A stretch of DNA of 64,000 nucleotides from Neisseria subflava (lineage in GTDB: Bacteria; Pseudomonadota; Gammaproteobacteria; Burkholderiales; Neisseriaceae). The DNA is taken from contig NZ_CP073115.1 of the NCBI RefSeq assembly GCF_024205705.1, positions 1,488,001 to 1,552,000 of the forward strand. Direction: 5' to 3'. Positions 1-7,977 of this stretch are shown here, in pieces (position 1 is the first letter of the stretch; each line of letters starts with the position of its first letter). The notes beneath the pieces are model-generated. The model saw nothing but the letters and a program-made list of their open reading frames with translations. It ran no database searches and was not told where the DNA came from. A program made the position numbers and the translations under genes.

Positions 1-897
1 TACGGTCAGGAAAATGCCATTGATGCGCTGGTTGCCGCCGTCAAAATGTCGCGTTCCGGCCTCGCCCTGCCCGACAAACCGATAGGCAGTTTCCTCTTCT
101 CCGGCCCGACCGGCGTCGGCAAAACCGAAGTCGCCAAACAGCTTGCCTACTCGATGGGCGTACCGCTGCAACGCTTTGATATGTCCGAATACATGGAACG
201 CCATGCTGTATCGCGCCTCATCGGTGCGCCGCCGGGCTACGTCGGCTTTGAACAAGGCGGCCTTTTGACCGAAGCCGTCAACAAGCAGCCGCATTGTGTG
301 TTGCTCTTGGACGAAATCGAAAAAGCCCACCCCGACATTTTCAACGTCCTCCTGCAAGTCATGGACGCAGGCAAACTGACCGACAACAACGGCAAGAGTG
401 CCGACTTCCGCAACGTCATCCTGATTATGACCACCAACGCAGGTGCGGAGAGTCTCAGCCGACCCAGCCTCGGCTTTACCGCCAAACGCGAACGTGGCGA
501 TGAAATGCAAGCAATCAACAAGCTCTTCACGCCCGAGTTCCGCAACCGCTTGGACGCGATTATCCCGTTTGCACCCTTGTCCGAACCCTTCATCGTAAAA
601 GTTGTGAACAAATTCCTGCTTCAGCTCGAACACCAGCTCCTCGACAAAAAAGTCGAAGCCGAATTCACGCCGGCATTGCGCAACTATCTGGCGGAAAAAG
701 GTTTCGACCCGCAAATGGGCGCACGCCCGATGAACCGCCTGATTCAGGAAAAAATCCGCAAACCGCTCGCCGACGAACTCCTGTTCGGTAAACTCGCCGA
801 AGGTGGCTTCGTGCTGATAGACTGGGATGCGGCAAAAGAAGAAGCCGTGTTGAAATTCAAGAAAAACAAAGCCAAACCTGAAGCAGCAGCGGTTTGA
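1..897 (+). CDS. clpA: ATP-dependent Clp protease ATP-binding subunit ClpA, 3' part
   Basis: The frame is open from base 1, so this is the C-terminal 298 residues of a protein of roughly 750. It is the second AAA+ module: Walker A GPTGVGKT at fragment residues 35-42, Walker B VLLLDEIEK near 100-108, and a sensor-2 GARPMNR near 241-247. ClpA is the hexameric unfoldase that feeds substrates, including N-degron clients delivered by ClpS, into ClpP in the cytoplasm. The D2 sequence fits ClpA better than ClpB because no linker or M-domain features are present and the C-terminus is short. The start and clpS lie outside the window. A DUS-type hairpin follows 13 bases after the stop. Confidence 0.93.
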   Translation, partial: YGQENAIDALVAAVKMSRSGLALPDKPIGSFLFSGPTGVGKTEVAKQLAYSMGVPLQRFDMSEYMERHAVSRLIGAPPGYVGFEQGGLLTEAVNKQPHCVLLLDEIEKAHPDIFNVLLQVMDAGKLTDNNGKSADFRNVILIMTTNAGAESLSRPSLGFTAKRERGDEMQAINKLFTPEFRNRLDAIIPFAPLSEPFIVKVVNKFLLQLEHQLLDKKVEAEFTPALRNYLAEKGFDPQMGARPMNRLIQEKIRKPLADELLFGKLAEGGFVLIDWDAAKEEAVLKFKKNKAKPEAAAV

Positions 898-910
898 CGG
901 ATAAAGGCAA

Positions 911-952
911 AAGGTCGTCTGAAAACGAAATTTCCGTTTTCAGACGACCTTT
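911..952 (+). terminator. clpA terminator made of inverted AGGTCGTCTGAA uptake sequences
   Basis: AAGGTCGTCTGAAAACG is mirrored by CGTTTTCAGACGACCTT and followed by a T-run. The arms carry AGGTCGTCTGAA, the N. mucosa-type DUS dialect, whereas nearly all other pairs in this window carry AGGCCGTCTGAA. Confidence 0.85.
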
Positions 953-977
953 TTTGTAATTAACATCCAATTCTCAT

Positions 978-1067
978 CTATTCTTGTTCGCGGGAGCGGC
1001 TTAAGCCCAATTCCAAATCGGCATGGCGCACAGCCAACTGACGTTCAACTAATTCACGGTAGGTCAT
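978..1067 (-). CDS. 29-residue ORF, translationally coupled to the 72-aa gene
   Basis: ATG at 1067 overlaps the TGA of the upstream 72-aa gene as ATGA, and a TAG ends the frame at 978-980. The peptide begins MTYRELVERQ, ends in SREQE and is highly charged, with an amphipathic helix pattern. The stop/start overlap is the main evidence that it is translated. No function is recognised. It could also be a decayed longer gene. Confidence 0.4.
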   Translation of the reverse strand: MTYRELVERQLAVRHADLELGLSRSREQE

Positions 1068-1282
1068 TCTTTGATACCCATTAAATATTTTATCCGTCTG
1101 TACAACTTCTTAACCCACGAAATATTTACAAATGTATAAATCTTTGTTACAACTTCGCCGTCATACTGCGCATTTTCCCGTGCAGCCCGAAATTTTGCCC
1201 GGGCTTCTTCAGGGCCGTCCGCCCAAATGCTCAATGACCAGGACTTGCCGTCAAAGCGGTAAGAAAACATGTACTCATTCAT
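1064..1282 (-). CDS. Small phage-type protein of unknown function (72 aa)
   Basis: The protein starts MNEYMFSYRFDGKSW at 1282. An ATG farther upstream in the same frame would read through the divergent gene and is less likely. The FDGKSWSLSIWADGPEEARAKFRA stretch (read in parts: FDGKSWSL, then EEARAKFRA) resembles short proteins common in Proteobacterial prophages, with a beta-hairpin followed by a charged helix. The C-terminus is basic and hydrophobic (WVKKLYRRIKYLMG). It lies only 12 bases from the divergent DUF1508 gene and overlaps the following 29-aa ORF by ATGA. The family assignment is from pattern memory only. Confidence 0.55.
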   Translation of the reverse strand: MNEYMFSYRFDGKSWSLSIWADGPEEARAKFRAARENAQYDGEVVTKIYTFVNISWVKKLYRRIKYLMGIKE

Positions 1283-1294
1283 AGGAGAAACCTT

Positions 1295-1465
1295 ATGTAT
1301 TTTGAAATCTATAAAGACGCAAAAGGCGAATACCGTTGGCATTTGAAAGCAGCCAACCATGAAATCATCGCTCAGGGCCAAGGCTACACCAGCAAGCAAA
1401 ACTGCCAGCACGCAGTCGATTTGGTGAAAAGCACTACCGCCGCTACCCCTGTAAAAGAGGTATAA
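1295..1465 (+). CDS. YegP-type DUF1508 protein (56 aa)
   Basis: A 56-residue protein beginning MYFEIYKDAKGEYRWHLKA, preceded by AGGAGA eight bases before the ATG. The pattern of an aromatic beta-strand, K-D-x-x-G-x-Y-R-W-x-L-K-A, then NHEIIAQGQGYTSKQNC fits the DUF1508/YegP fold, which normally occurs as one or two copies; here there is one. Members are cytoplasmic and of unknown function. The 12-bp divergent gap to the gene on the other strand means the promoters must lie inside each other's coding regions. A rho-independent terminator follows at 1483-1508. Confidence 0.75.
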   Translation: MYFEIYKDAKGEYRWHLKAANHEIIAQGQGYTSKQNCQHAVDLVKSTTAATPVKEV

Positions 1466-1482
1466 AATCCGCTTTTACCCTA

Positions 1483-1508
1483 AGCCCGCGCCCTACGCGG
1501 GCTTTTTT
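1483..1508 (+). terminator. Terminator after the DUF1508 gene
   Basis: AAGCCCGCG and CGCGGGCTT form a nine-base stem around CCCTA and are followed by six T. This is one of the few terminators here that is not built from uptake sequences. Confidence 0.85.
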
Positions 1509-1555
1509 GTCAGTCGCCGAATAGTGGTCATAAATAGCAAAATATCTAATAATTT

Positions 1556-2773
1556 GAGACCTTTGCAAAATTCCCCCAAATCCCCTAAATTCCTTCCAAG
1601 ACATTTAGGGGATTTCTCATGAGTACTTTCTTTCAGCAAACCGCACAAGCCATGATTGCCAAACACATCGACCATTTCCCGCTATTGAAGTTGGATCAGG
1701 TGATTGATTGGCAGCCGATCGAACAATACCTGAATCGTCAAAAAACCCGTTACCTCCGAGACCACCGCGGCCGTCCCGCCTATCTCCTGTTGTCCATGTT
1801 CAAAGCCGTCCTGCTCGGACAATGGCACAGCCTCTCCGATCCCGAACTCGAACACAGCCTCATCACCCGCATCGATTTCAACCTGTTTTGCCGTTTTGAC
1901 GAACTGAGCATCCCCGATTACAGCACCTTATGCCGCTACCGCAACTGGCTGGCGCAAGATGACACGCTGTCCGAACTGCTGGAACTGATCAACCGCCAAC
2001 TGACCGAAAAAGGCTTAAAAGTAGAGAAAGCATCCACCGCCGTCGTTGACGCCACCATTATCCAGACCGCCGGCAGCAAACAGCGCCAGGCCATAGAAGT
2101 CGATGAAGAAGGACAAGTCAGCGGCCAAACCGCACCGAGTAAAGACAGCGATGCCCGTTGGATAAAAAAAAACGGGTTATACAGACTCGGTTACAAACAA
2201 CATACCCGTACCGATGAGGAAGGCTATATCGAGAAACTGCACATTACCCCCGCCAATACCCATGAGTGCAAACATCTGTCGCCTTTATTGGAAGGATTAT
2301 CCAAAGGTACGACCGTCTATGCCGACAAAGGCTATGACAGTGAGGAAAACCGGCAACATCTGGAAGAGCATCGACTGCAGGACGGCATTATGCGCAAAGC
2401 TCACCGCAAACATCCGCTGTCGGAAGCGCAAACCAAACGCAACCGATATTTGTCGAAGACCCATTATGTGGTCGAACAAAGTTTCGGTACGCTGCACCGT
2501 AAATTCCGCTATGCGCGGGCAGCCTATTTCGGACTGATTAAAGTGAGTGCACAAAGCTACCTGAAGGCGATGTGTTTGAACCTGTTGAAAGCGGCTAACA
2601 GGCTAAGTGCGCCTGTTGCTGCCTAAAAGGTGGCCGGATACCTGATTAATCAGGTATCCAAGGGGGATTAAGGGGGAATTTGGGTAGAATCAGTGGATAT
2701 TTGAAACAAAAACAGCCGAAAATCTTTGTTTGGATCTCGGCTGTCGGGAGGAAAGGAATTTTGCAAAGGTCTC
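1556..2773 (+). mobile_element. Complete IS5-family insertion sequence (IS1106-like), 1218 bp
   Basis: Perfect 19-base terminal inverted repeats, GAGACCTTTGCAAAATTCC at 1556-1574 and its complement at 2755-2773, enclose one transposase gene. The bases outside the ends (ATTT left, AGGC right) do not form a target duplication. The right end directly abuts the uptake-sequence hairpin that lies downstream of tkt. A decayed relative sits at 9452-9911. Confidence 0.92.
1619..2626 (+). CDS. IS5-family DDE transposase (335 aa)
   Basis: An intact 335-residue transposase of the IS1106/IS1655 type known in Neisseria. The N-terminal part (about 1-120) is the IS5 DUF772-like domain with RGRPAYLLLSMFKAVLLGQW. 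Catalytic candidates are D144 in VVDATIIQT, D236 in YADKGYDSE and E286 in VVEQSFGTLHRKFRYAR, matching the IS5 Y..R...E......K signature. The start is the first ATG after the left repeat, 45 bases inside the element. No frameshift or internal stop is seen, so the element could be active. Confidence 0.93.
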   Translation: MSTFFQQTAQAMIAKHIDHFPLLKLDQVIDWQPIEQYLNRQKTRYLRDHRGRPAYLLLSMFKAVLLGQWHSLSDPELEHSLITRIDFNLFCRFDELSIPDYSTLCRYRNWLAQDDTLSELLELINRQLTEKGLKVEKASTAVVDATIIQTAGSKQRQAIEVDEEGQVSGQTAPSKDSDARWIKKNGLYRLGYKQHTRTDEEGYIEKLHITPANTHECKHLSPLLEGLSKGTTVYADKGYDSEENRQHLEEHRLQDGIMRKAHRKHPLSEAQTKRNRYLSKTHYVVEQSFGTLHRKFRYARAAYFGLIKVSAQSYLKAMCLNLLKAANRLSAPVAA

Positions 2774-2798
2774 AGGCCGTCTGAATTTCAGACGGCCT
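2774..2798 (-). terminator. DUS hairpin at the end of tkt, truncated by the IS
   Basis: AGGCCGTCTGAA and TTCAGACGGCCT form a stem downstream of the tkt stop. Read in the tkt direction there is no T-run, because the IS end begins at the very next base. Confidence 0.7.
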
Positions 2799-2822
2799 TT
2801 TTATCTCAATCAAAAATCTGAT

Positions 2823-4802
2823 TTACAAAACGGATTTAACAGTGGCAACCACATTGTCTACGGTAAAGCCGAATTCTTTGAACAGCAAGTCAGCAGGTGC
2901 AGACTCGCCGAAGCGGTTGATACCGACCACGGCGCCGTTCAAACCGACGTATTTATACCAACCGTCGGCATGTCCGGCTTCTACGGCTACGCGTGGCAAA
3001 CCTTCCGGCAGAACGGCGGCTTTATAGGCGGCGTCTTGGCGGTCGAATACATTGGTAGACGGCATGGAAACGACACGTACGGCGATACCTTGTTCTGCCG
3101 ATACTTTTTGTGCTTCCAGAGCCAATTCAACTTCAGAACCGGTAGCAATTACAATAGCTTGCGCATTACCTTGAGCTTCGCTGATTACATAAGCACCGCG
3201 TTTGATGTCGTTCAGTTGTTGCTCATCACGCGCTTGGAATTTCAGGTTTTGACGGCTGAAAATCAGGCTGGACGGATGATCGGCCGCTTTAACGGCTTCA
3301 GACCACGCTACCAAAGATTCAACGGTATCACATGGACGCCATACATCCATATTTGGAATCAGGCGCAGAGTGGCAGTTTGCTCGATAGGTTGGTGGGTCG
3401 GACCGTCTTCACCCAAACCGATGGAATCGTGGGTAAACACAAATACAGGGTTGATTTTCATCAGCGAAGCCATGCGCAAGGCATTACGCTCATATTCGCT
3501 GAACATCAGGAAAGTCGCGCCGAATGGTTTAACACCGCCATGCAGGGTAAGGCCGTTCATGATTGCGCCCATGCCGAACTCGCGCACGCCATAGTGAATA
3601 TAGTTGCCGCCGTGTTCTCGGGTAACGGAAACGCTGTTTGACCAGTCAGTCAGGTTGGACGGGGTCAAGTCTGCAGAACCGCCCACCAATTCAGGCAGCT
3701 CTTTGGCCAAGATTTCGATGCTGTTTTGGCTGGCTTTACGGGTGGCGATGGTTTCCGCTTTGGCGCACACTTCTTTCAATGCGGCTTGAATGTAAGCGTC
3801 AAAGTTTTCAGGCAGTTTTTTATCCATGCGGCGCACAAATTCTGCGGCTTCAGCAGGATATTTGGCTTGATATTGAGCGAAGAGTTCGTTCCATTCGGCC
3901 TCAAGTTTCGCGCCTTTTTCTTTTGCATTCCATTCGGCATAGATTTCTTGCGGAATTTCAAACGCAGGATAAGCCCAACCCAAATGTTTGCGCGTAGCTT
4001 CGATCTCGTCCGCACCCAAAGGCGCACCGTGGGTTTTGTGACTACCCTCTTTATTAGCACTGCCTTTACCGATTAAGGTTTTGCAGCAGATAAGGGAAGG
4101 TTTGCCGGTTTCGGCGCGGGCGGCTTCAATGGCCGTCTGAATGGCATCAGTATCATGACCGTTTACATTTGGAATCACATGCCAGCCGTAGCTTTCAAAG
4201 CGTTGCGGAATATTTTCGGTAAACCAACCGTCCACTTTACCGTCGATGGAAATATTGTTGTCATCATATAAAACAATCAGTTTGCCCAAGCCCAAAGTAC
4301 CGGCAAGCGAACAGGCTTCATGCGATACGCCTTCCATCATACAACCGTCGCCCATGAAGACGTAGGTGTGGTGGTCAACGATGTTCAAACCGTCTTTATT
4401 GAATTCAGCAGCCAAGATTTTTTCGGCCAAAGCCATGCCCACAGCGTTGGCAATACCTTGTCCCAATGGGCCGGTCGTGGTTTCCACGCCGTCGGTGTAG
4501 CCATATTCAGGATGGCCGGGGGTTTTACTGTGCAGTTGGCGGAAATTTTTCAGATCATCAATAGAAACGTTGTAGCCGGTCAGGTGCAACAGGCTGTAAA
4601 GAATCATGGAAGCATGACCATTGGAGAGGACAAAACGGTCGCGGTTGTAGAATTTCGGGTTAGCCGGATTATGATTGAGGAACTTCGTCCACAACACTTC
4701 TGCCATTTCCGCCATACCCATAGGCGCACCCGGGTGGCCTGAGTTGGCTTTTTGTACGGCATCGACTGAGAGGAAACGGATTGCGTTTGCCAGTTGAGAC
4801 AT
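2823..4802 (-). CDS. tkt: Transketolase (659 aa)
   Basis: This enzyme transfers two-carbon units between sugar phosphates in the cytoplasmic pentose phosphate pathway, using thiamine diphosphate and Mg2+. Visible signatures are SGHPGAPMGMAE (21-32), GPLGQG (111-116), the ThDP motif GDGCMMEG (151-158) with N182/N183, and a C-terminal transketolase domain ending TVKSVL. Length matches the E. coli enzyme (about 663). The chosen start, MSQLANAIRF at 4802, has AAGGAAGG eight bases upstream; a longer frame to 4880 lacks such a site. Transcription runs toward the IS element, whose end abuts its hairpin. Confidence 0.97.
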   Translation of the reverse strand: MSQLANAIRFLSVDAVQKANSGHPGAPMGMAEMAEVLWTKFLNHNPANPKFYNRDRFVLSNGHASMILYSLLHLTGYNVSIDDLKNFRQLHSKTPGHPEYGYTDGVETTTGPLGQGIANAVGMALAEKILAAEFNKDGLNIVDHHTYVFMGDGCMMEGVSHEACSLAGTLGLGKLIVLYDDNNISIDGKVDGWFTENIPQRFESYGWHVIPNVNGHDTDAIQTAIEAARAETGKPSLICCKTLIGKGSANKEGSHKTHGAPLGADEIEATRKHLGWAYPAFEIPQEIYAEWNAKEKGAKLEAEWNELFAQYQAKYPAEAAEFVRRMDKKLPENFDAYIQAALKEVCAKAETIATRKASQNSIEILAKELPELVGGSADLTPSNLTDWSNSVSVTREHGGNYIHYGVREFGMGAIMNGLTLHGGVKPFGATFLMFSEYERNALRMASLMKINPVFVFTHDSIGLGEDGPTHQPIEQTATLRLIPNMDVWRPCDTVESLVAWSEAVKAADHPSSLIFSRQNLKFQARDEQQLNDIKRGAYVISEAQGNAQAIVIATGSEVELALEAQKVSAEQGIAVRVVSMPSTNVFDRQDAAYKAAVLPEGLPRVAVEAGHADGWYKYVGLNGAVVGINRFGESAPADLLFKEFGFTVDNVVATVKSVL

Positions 4803-5246
4803 GGTTTGACCTTCCTTGGACAAGATTGGAAATATGAAAAAAGGTGTGCCGATTATCGCCTGAATCAGCCGTGCTTTCAAGGATAGCTTTTGATATTCGC
4901 TTTGTCAGACGGCCTGTTTCCACTCGGTTGCCCGAAACGAACAGGATAGATGATATTAACTGTTATTTCGTTTTGAAACAGTGCTTTATATATTTTTATC
5001 GTGTAAATAGCAAATCACTATAAGTTTGCATACAGGCTGATTCGTAAACCTTTGAATACTGCCCTTTTCAGACGGCCCTACATCAAACGGCCACAAGGAA
5101 TCCATCGTTAAGACGAAGTCCCTCTTTTGCTTTGAATAGAGTCAAATGTTATGATTTGTATGCACGCGAAAGGCCGTCTGAAAATATTCACATCAAACTA
5201 CTACCATGACAACAGGCTTGTGTGCACTTCATCAAGGAACACTGAA
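4803..5246. other. Gene-free region between tkt and ccoG
   Basis: Divergent 444-base region. It holds single DUS copies near 4904, 5058 and 5170 in either orientation, an FNR-like dyad at 5132-5145, and an open stretch upstream of ccoG that lacks a ribosome site and is probably untranslated. No RNA gene is recognised. Confidence 0.5.
5132..5145 (+). promoter_or_regulatory. Possible FNR-type site upstream of ccoG
   Basis: TTGAATAGAGTCAA matches eight of the ten defined bases of TTGATnnnnATCAA. FNR control would suit a cbb3-oxidase maturation gene. The spacing to a -10 sequence is unclear, so this is tentative. Confidence 0.3.
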
Positions 5247-6731
5247 ATGTCACCAGAAAACCAAGCTGAAAACACCACACCCTCAACAGAAAAAACAGCA
5301 AAAGCCACTGCGCCCAAACCTTCCAAACCCAAATCCAGCGTGATTCAAATCCATCCCGAAGGCGAACGCATCCATCCTAAAAAGGCAGAAGGACGCTTTG
5401 CCAAACTGCGTATCGCCGCCGTATTGGCGACCCAGTTTGTATTTTACGTTATTCCATGGTTCAACTGGAGCGGCCGTCAGGCGGTTTTATTCAATATCCC
5501 TGACCGTCATTTCTTCATTTTCGGACTGTCGCTGGGCATGGGCGATTTGATCTACCTTGCCTTGCTGCTGATGATTTGCGCATTCGGATTGTTTTGGTGG
5601 ACAACCATTGCCGGTCGTTTGTGGTGCGGCTATTCATGCCCGCAAACAGTTTACACCGAAATTATGCTGTGGATCGACAACTTGGTCGAAGGCGATAGAA
5701 ACAAACGCCTGAAACTGGAAAAATCGCCTTGGAACTTTACTAAAATTCGCATTAAGGCCACCAAATACCTGCTGATTTTCCTTGTCTGCGCATGGACAGG
5801 TATCACTTTTGCAGGCTGGTTTATCCCGATCCGCCAATTTATTCCCGATTTATTCACCGGAGCAGCAGGCGGCGGCGCAATGTTTGCCGCAGCATTTTAC
5901 GGATTCATGACTTTCTTCTTCGCCCACATCATGCGCGAAAAAGTGTGTCTGCATATGTGTCCGTATGCACGTTTCCAAAGTGCAATGTTTGACAAAGACA
6001 CGCTGATTATTTCTTACGATACCGAACGCGGCGAACCGCGCGGCGCACGCAAGAAAACCGCCAACAAAGAAGACAGCGGCTTGGGCGACTGCATCAACTG
6101 CACCATGTGCGTGCAAGTCTGTCCCGTCGGTATCGACATCCGCGACGGTTTGCAATACCAATGTATCGGCTGCGCGGCGTGTATCGATGCCTGCGACGAA
6201 ATCATGGACAAAATGGGCTACGAGCGCGGCTTAATCCGTTATACGACCGAAGGCGCGTTGGAACACGAATACCCTGAAAGCGACATCAAAAAACGCTTGA
6301 AACGTCCGCGTGTAGCTGGTTATGGCGCAGTACTCCTGGTGGTCATCATCGCCTTCCTGGTCGGCATTTCCACCCGAAAAATGGTCGAAGTCGATATCCT
6401 GAAAGACCGTGGCGTCATGGTTCGCGAAAACAGCCAAGGCTGGTTGGAAAATGCCTATAACCTGCGCATTATCAACAATAGTGAAAATGAACAACTGATG
6501 ACTGCAACCGTCAAAGGCTTTGATGAAATCGCGCTGACCGGCCTGCCTGAAAACGGTATTAAAATTGCGCCGCGGGAAACCGTTACCATCCCGGTACAGG
6601 TATCTACCATTCCCGAATACGCCGACAAAGGCAGCCATCCGATTGAATTTACCTTTATCTATCACGAGACCGGCTCTGCTGACTCCAAACCGACTACTTT
6701 AGAAGAAAAAGCAACCTTTATCGGAGAATAA
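5247..6731 (+). CDS. ccoG: Cytochrome c oxidase accessory protein CcoG (494 aa)
   Basis: CcoG (also FixG/RdxA) is an inner-membrane polyferredoxin needed for copper delivery to the cbb3 oxidase. Membrane segments lie near residues 53-71, 88-120 and in the mid region, with CGYSCPQT at 128-135 and CLHMCPYARFQ after them. Two 4Fe-4S clusters are evident from CINCTMCVQVCPVG (about 282-295) and CIGCAACIDAC (about 306-316). A C-terminal periplasmic immunoglobulin-like part follows the last membrane segment (AVLLVVIIAFLVGIS). The start MSPENQAENT is preceded by AAGGA; upstream in-frame ATGs have no such site. fixH follows three bases after the stop. Confidence 0.94.
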   Translation: MSPENQAENTTPSTEKTAKATAPKPSKPKSSVIQIHPEGERIHPKKAEGRFAKLRIAAVLATQFVFYVIPWFNWSGRQAVLFNIPDRHFFIFGLSLGMGDLIYLALLLMICAFGLFWWTTIAGRLWCGYSCPQTVYTEIMLWIDNLVEGDRNKRLKLEKSPWNFTKIRIKATKYLLIFLVCAWTGITFAGWFIPIRQFIPDLFTGAAGGGAMFAAAFYGFMTFFFAHIMREKVCLHMCPYARFQSAMFDKDTLIISYDTERGEPRGARKKTANKEDSGLGDCINCTMCVQVCPVGIDIRDGLQYQCIGCAACIDACDEIMDKMGYERGLIRYTTEGALEHEYPESDIKKRLKRPRVAGYGAVLLVVIIAFLVGISTRKMVEVDILKDRGVMVRENSQGWLENAYNLRIINNSENEQLMTATVKGFDEIALTGLPENGIKIAPRETVTIPVQVSTIPEYADKGSHPIEFTFIYHETGSADSKPTTLEEKATFIGE

Positions 6732-6734
6732 ACG

Positions 6735-7301
6735 GTGTCCCCACAACCCAAAATCAAACCTTGGTACAAACATATTTGGCCCTGGGTGCTGATGGCTGGC
6801 CCCATCTTCGTCGTTATCGCCAGCGTTTCCATGTTCTTCGTCGCAAAAGAACATACGACAGACTTGGTGTCTGACGATTACTACAAAGACGGCAAACACA
6901 TCGAAATCCAACTTCACCGCGATGAAGAAGCCGTTAAACGGCAAATTCAGGTGCAGGTCTTAATCAGTCCGGATATGAATGCCGCCAAAGTATTCGTCAG
7001 CGGACAATTCGATACCAAACAGCCATTAAACCTATTGTTGATGCACCCAACACGCAAAGCCGATGACCAAACCGTCAAGCTGCGCGCCGTAACAGCCGAA
7101 CCGCAAAACGGCCGCATGGAATACGAAGCCGTCTTTAAACCTTTACGCCCAACCAATCATTGGTACTTACGCGTTGAAGATGCCTCAGGCGTATGGCGTG
7201 TTGAAAACAAATGGATAGTCAGCCAAGGCAATGCAGTCAACTTGACGCCTATGGACAAATTGTTCGACAACGGCAAACAAGCCGCTTCAACAGAACAATA
7301 A
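6735..7301 (+). CDS. fixH: FixH/CcoH-family protein (188 aa)
   Basis: A GTG start at 6735, with GGAG nine bases upstream at the end of ccoG, gives 188 residues. One membrane anchor (PWVLMAGPIFVVIASVSMFFV, read as about residues 16-37) is followed by the family-typical VSDDYYKDGKHIE and a periplasmic beta-rich domain ending in a WRVENKWI strand. FixH is required for cbb3-oxidase assembly or stability and is normally encoded next to CcoG and the copper ATPase CcoI; CcoI and ccoNOP are not in this window. It is translationally linked to ccoG, with three bases between stop and start. Confidence 0.85.
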   Translation: MSPQPKIKPWYKHIWPWVLMAGPIFVVIASVSMFFVAKEHTTDLVSDDYYKDGKHIEIQLHRDEEAVKRQIQVQVLISPDMNAAKVFVSGQFDTKQPLNLLLMHPTRKADDQTVKLRAVTAEPQNGRMEYEAVFKPLRPTNHWYLRVEDASGVWRVENKWIVSQGNAVNLTPMDKLFDNGKQAASTEQ

Positions 7302-7311
7302 ATCCCGACCC

Positions 7312-7339
7312 AGGCCGTCTGAAACCTTTCAGACGGCCT
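7312..7339 (+). terminator. DUS inverted pair after fixH
   Basis: AGGCCGTCTGAAA and TTTCAGACGGCCT form a 13-base stem 10 bases after the stop. Only a weak T-tract follows. Confidence 0.6.
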
Positions 7340-7374
7340 GAAATCTTCATACCCTTTTATATTCCCTTCCAAAT

Positions 7375-7977
7375 ATGATTTTTTCCGATTGGCGCAGACT
7401 GACCGAAAATGAAGTCCGTATGGCAAAACAAGTTTTTGCGGACAGCATAAACTTCCACCGCATCAAAATATATCGCGGCATTCCACTTATACCCAACGCC
7501 AATACCGCCATTGCGCCCAATGGAAACATATACTTTCCGCGTAAACACTGCCCCGAAGATTTCACTCAAGCCGGCATAGCCTACAAAATTTGGCTGATTC
7601 ATGAGCTGACACATGTCTGGCAACACCAGCGCGGTCACAAAGTTTGGCTTTCCGGCCTATTCATCATGCTCAAAGGCGGATACAGAAAACGCAAAGCTTA
7701 CGCCTACCCCATCCCCTTACCCCACATCAACCAATTAAATATCGAACAGCAGGCAGACCTTATTGCCCACTATTTCGCAGCTACTTTTCTACCCCAAAAC
7801 ATTTACACCCCGCAACAGCCTATTTTTCAGACGGCCTTAGCAGATTTTCTTCACAACCCACACGACAAAAATCTATGCCCAAGATACTTGTCGGCAAAAA
7901 AACAACACTTCAAAAAGCAGAGTGAACAAATAAGCTATAATAAACAACCCGACACATCATCCAAAAGATCCCAAACC
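7375..7977 (+). CDS. HExxH metalloprotein-like gene, frame open into pgsA
   Basis: The first 201 codons of a reading frame that runs without a stop into pgsA. The protein has IWLIHELTHVWQHQRG, an HExxH zinc-peptidase-like motif at residues 76-80, and a downstream EQQAD (about 124-128) that could supply the third ligand, as in Vgr-related/DUF4157-like proteins. No signal peptide is seen. Codons 175-201 (lysine-rich, then SYNKQPDTSSKRSQ) look like translated intergenic DNA, including TATAAT. An A7 tract near 7896-7902 is a plausible frameshift point: adding or removing one A would end the gene at 7925 or a few bases later. A true fusion cannot be excluded. Confidence 0.6.

Noticed and set aside
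2730..3641. 303-codon open frame on the plus strand opposite tkt
   Set aside because: It is the antisense shadow of transketolase; no ribosome site and no family features.
2823..4880. Longer transketolase start at 4880
   Set aside because: The 26 extra residues are not transketolase-like, and the ATG at 4802 has AAGGAAGG at proper distance.
5151..5246. Extended ccoG N-terminus from 5151
   Set aside because: The extra residues cross a DUS copy, lack a ribosome site and are absent from the CcoG family pattern.
7940..7946. TATAAT as a pgsA promoter element
   Set aside because: No suitable -35 sequence at 16-18 bases; kept only as a hint that the linker is non-coding.
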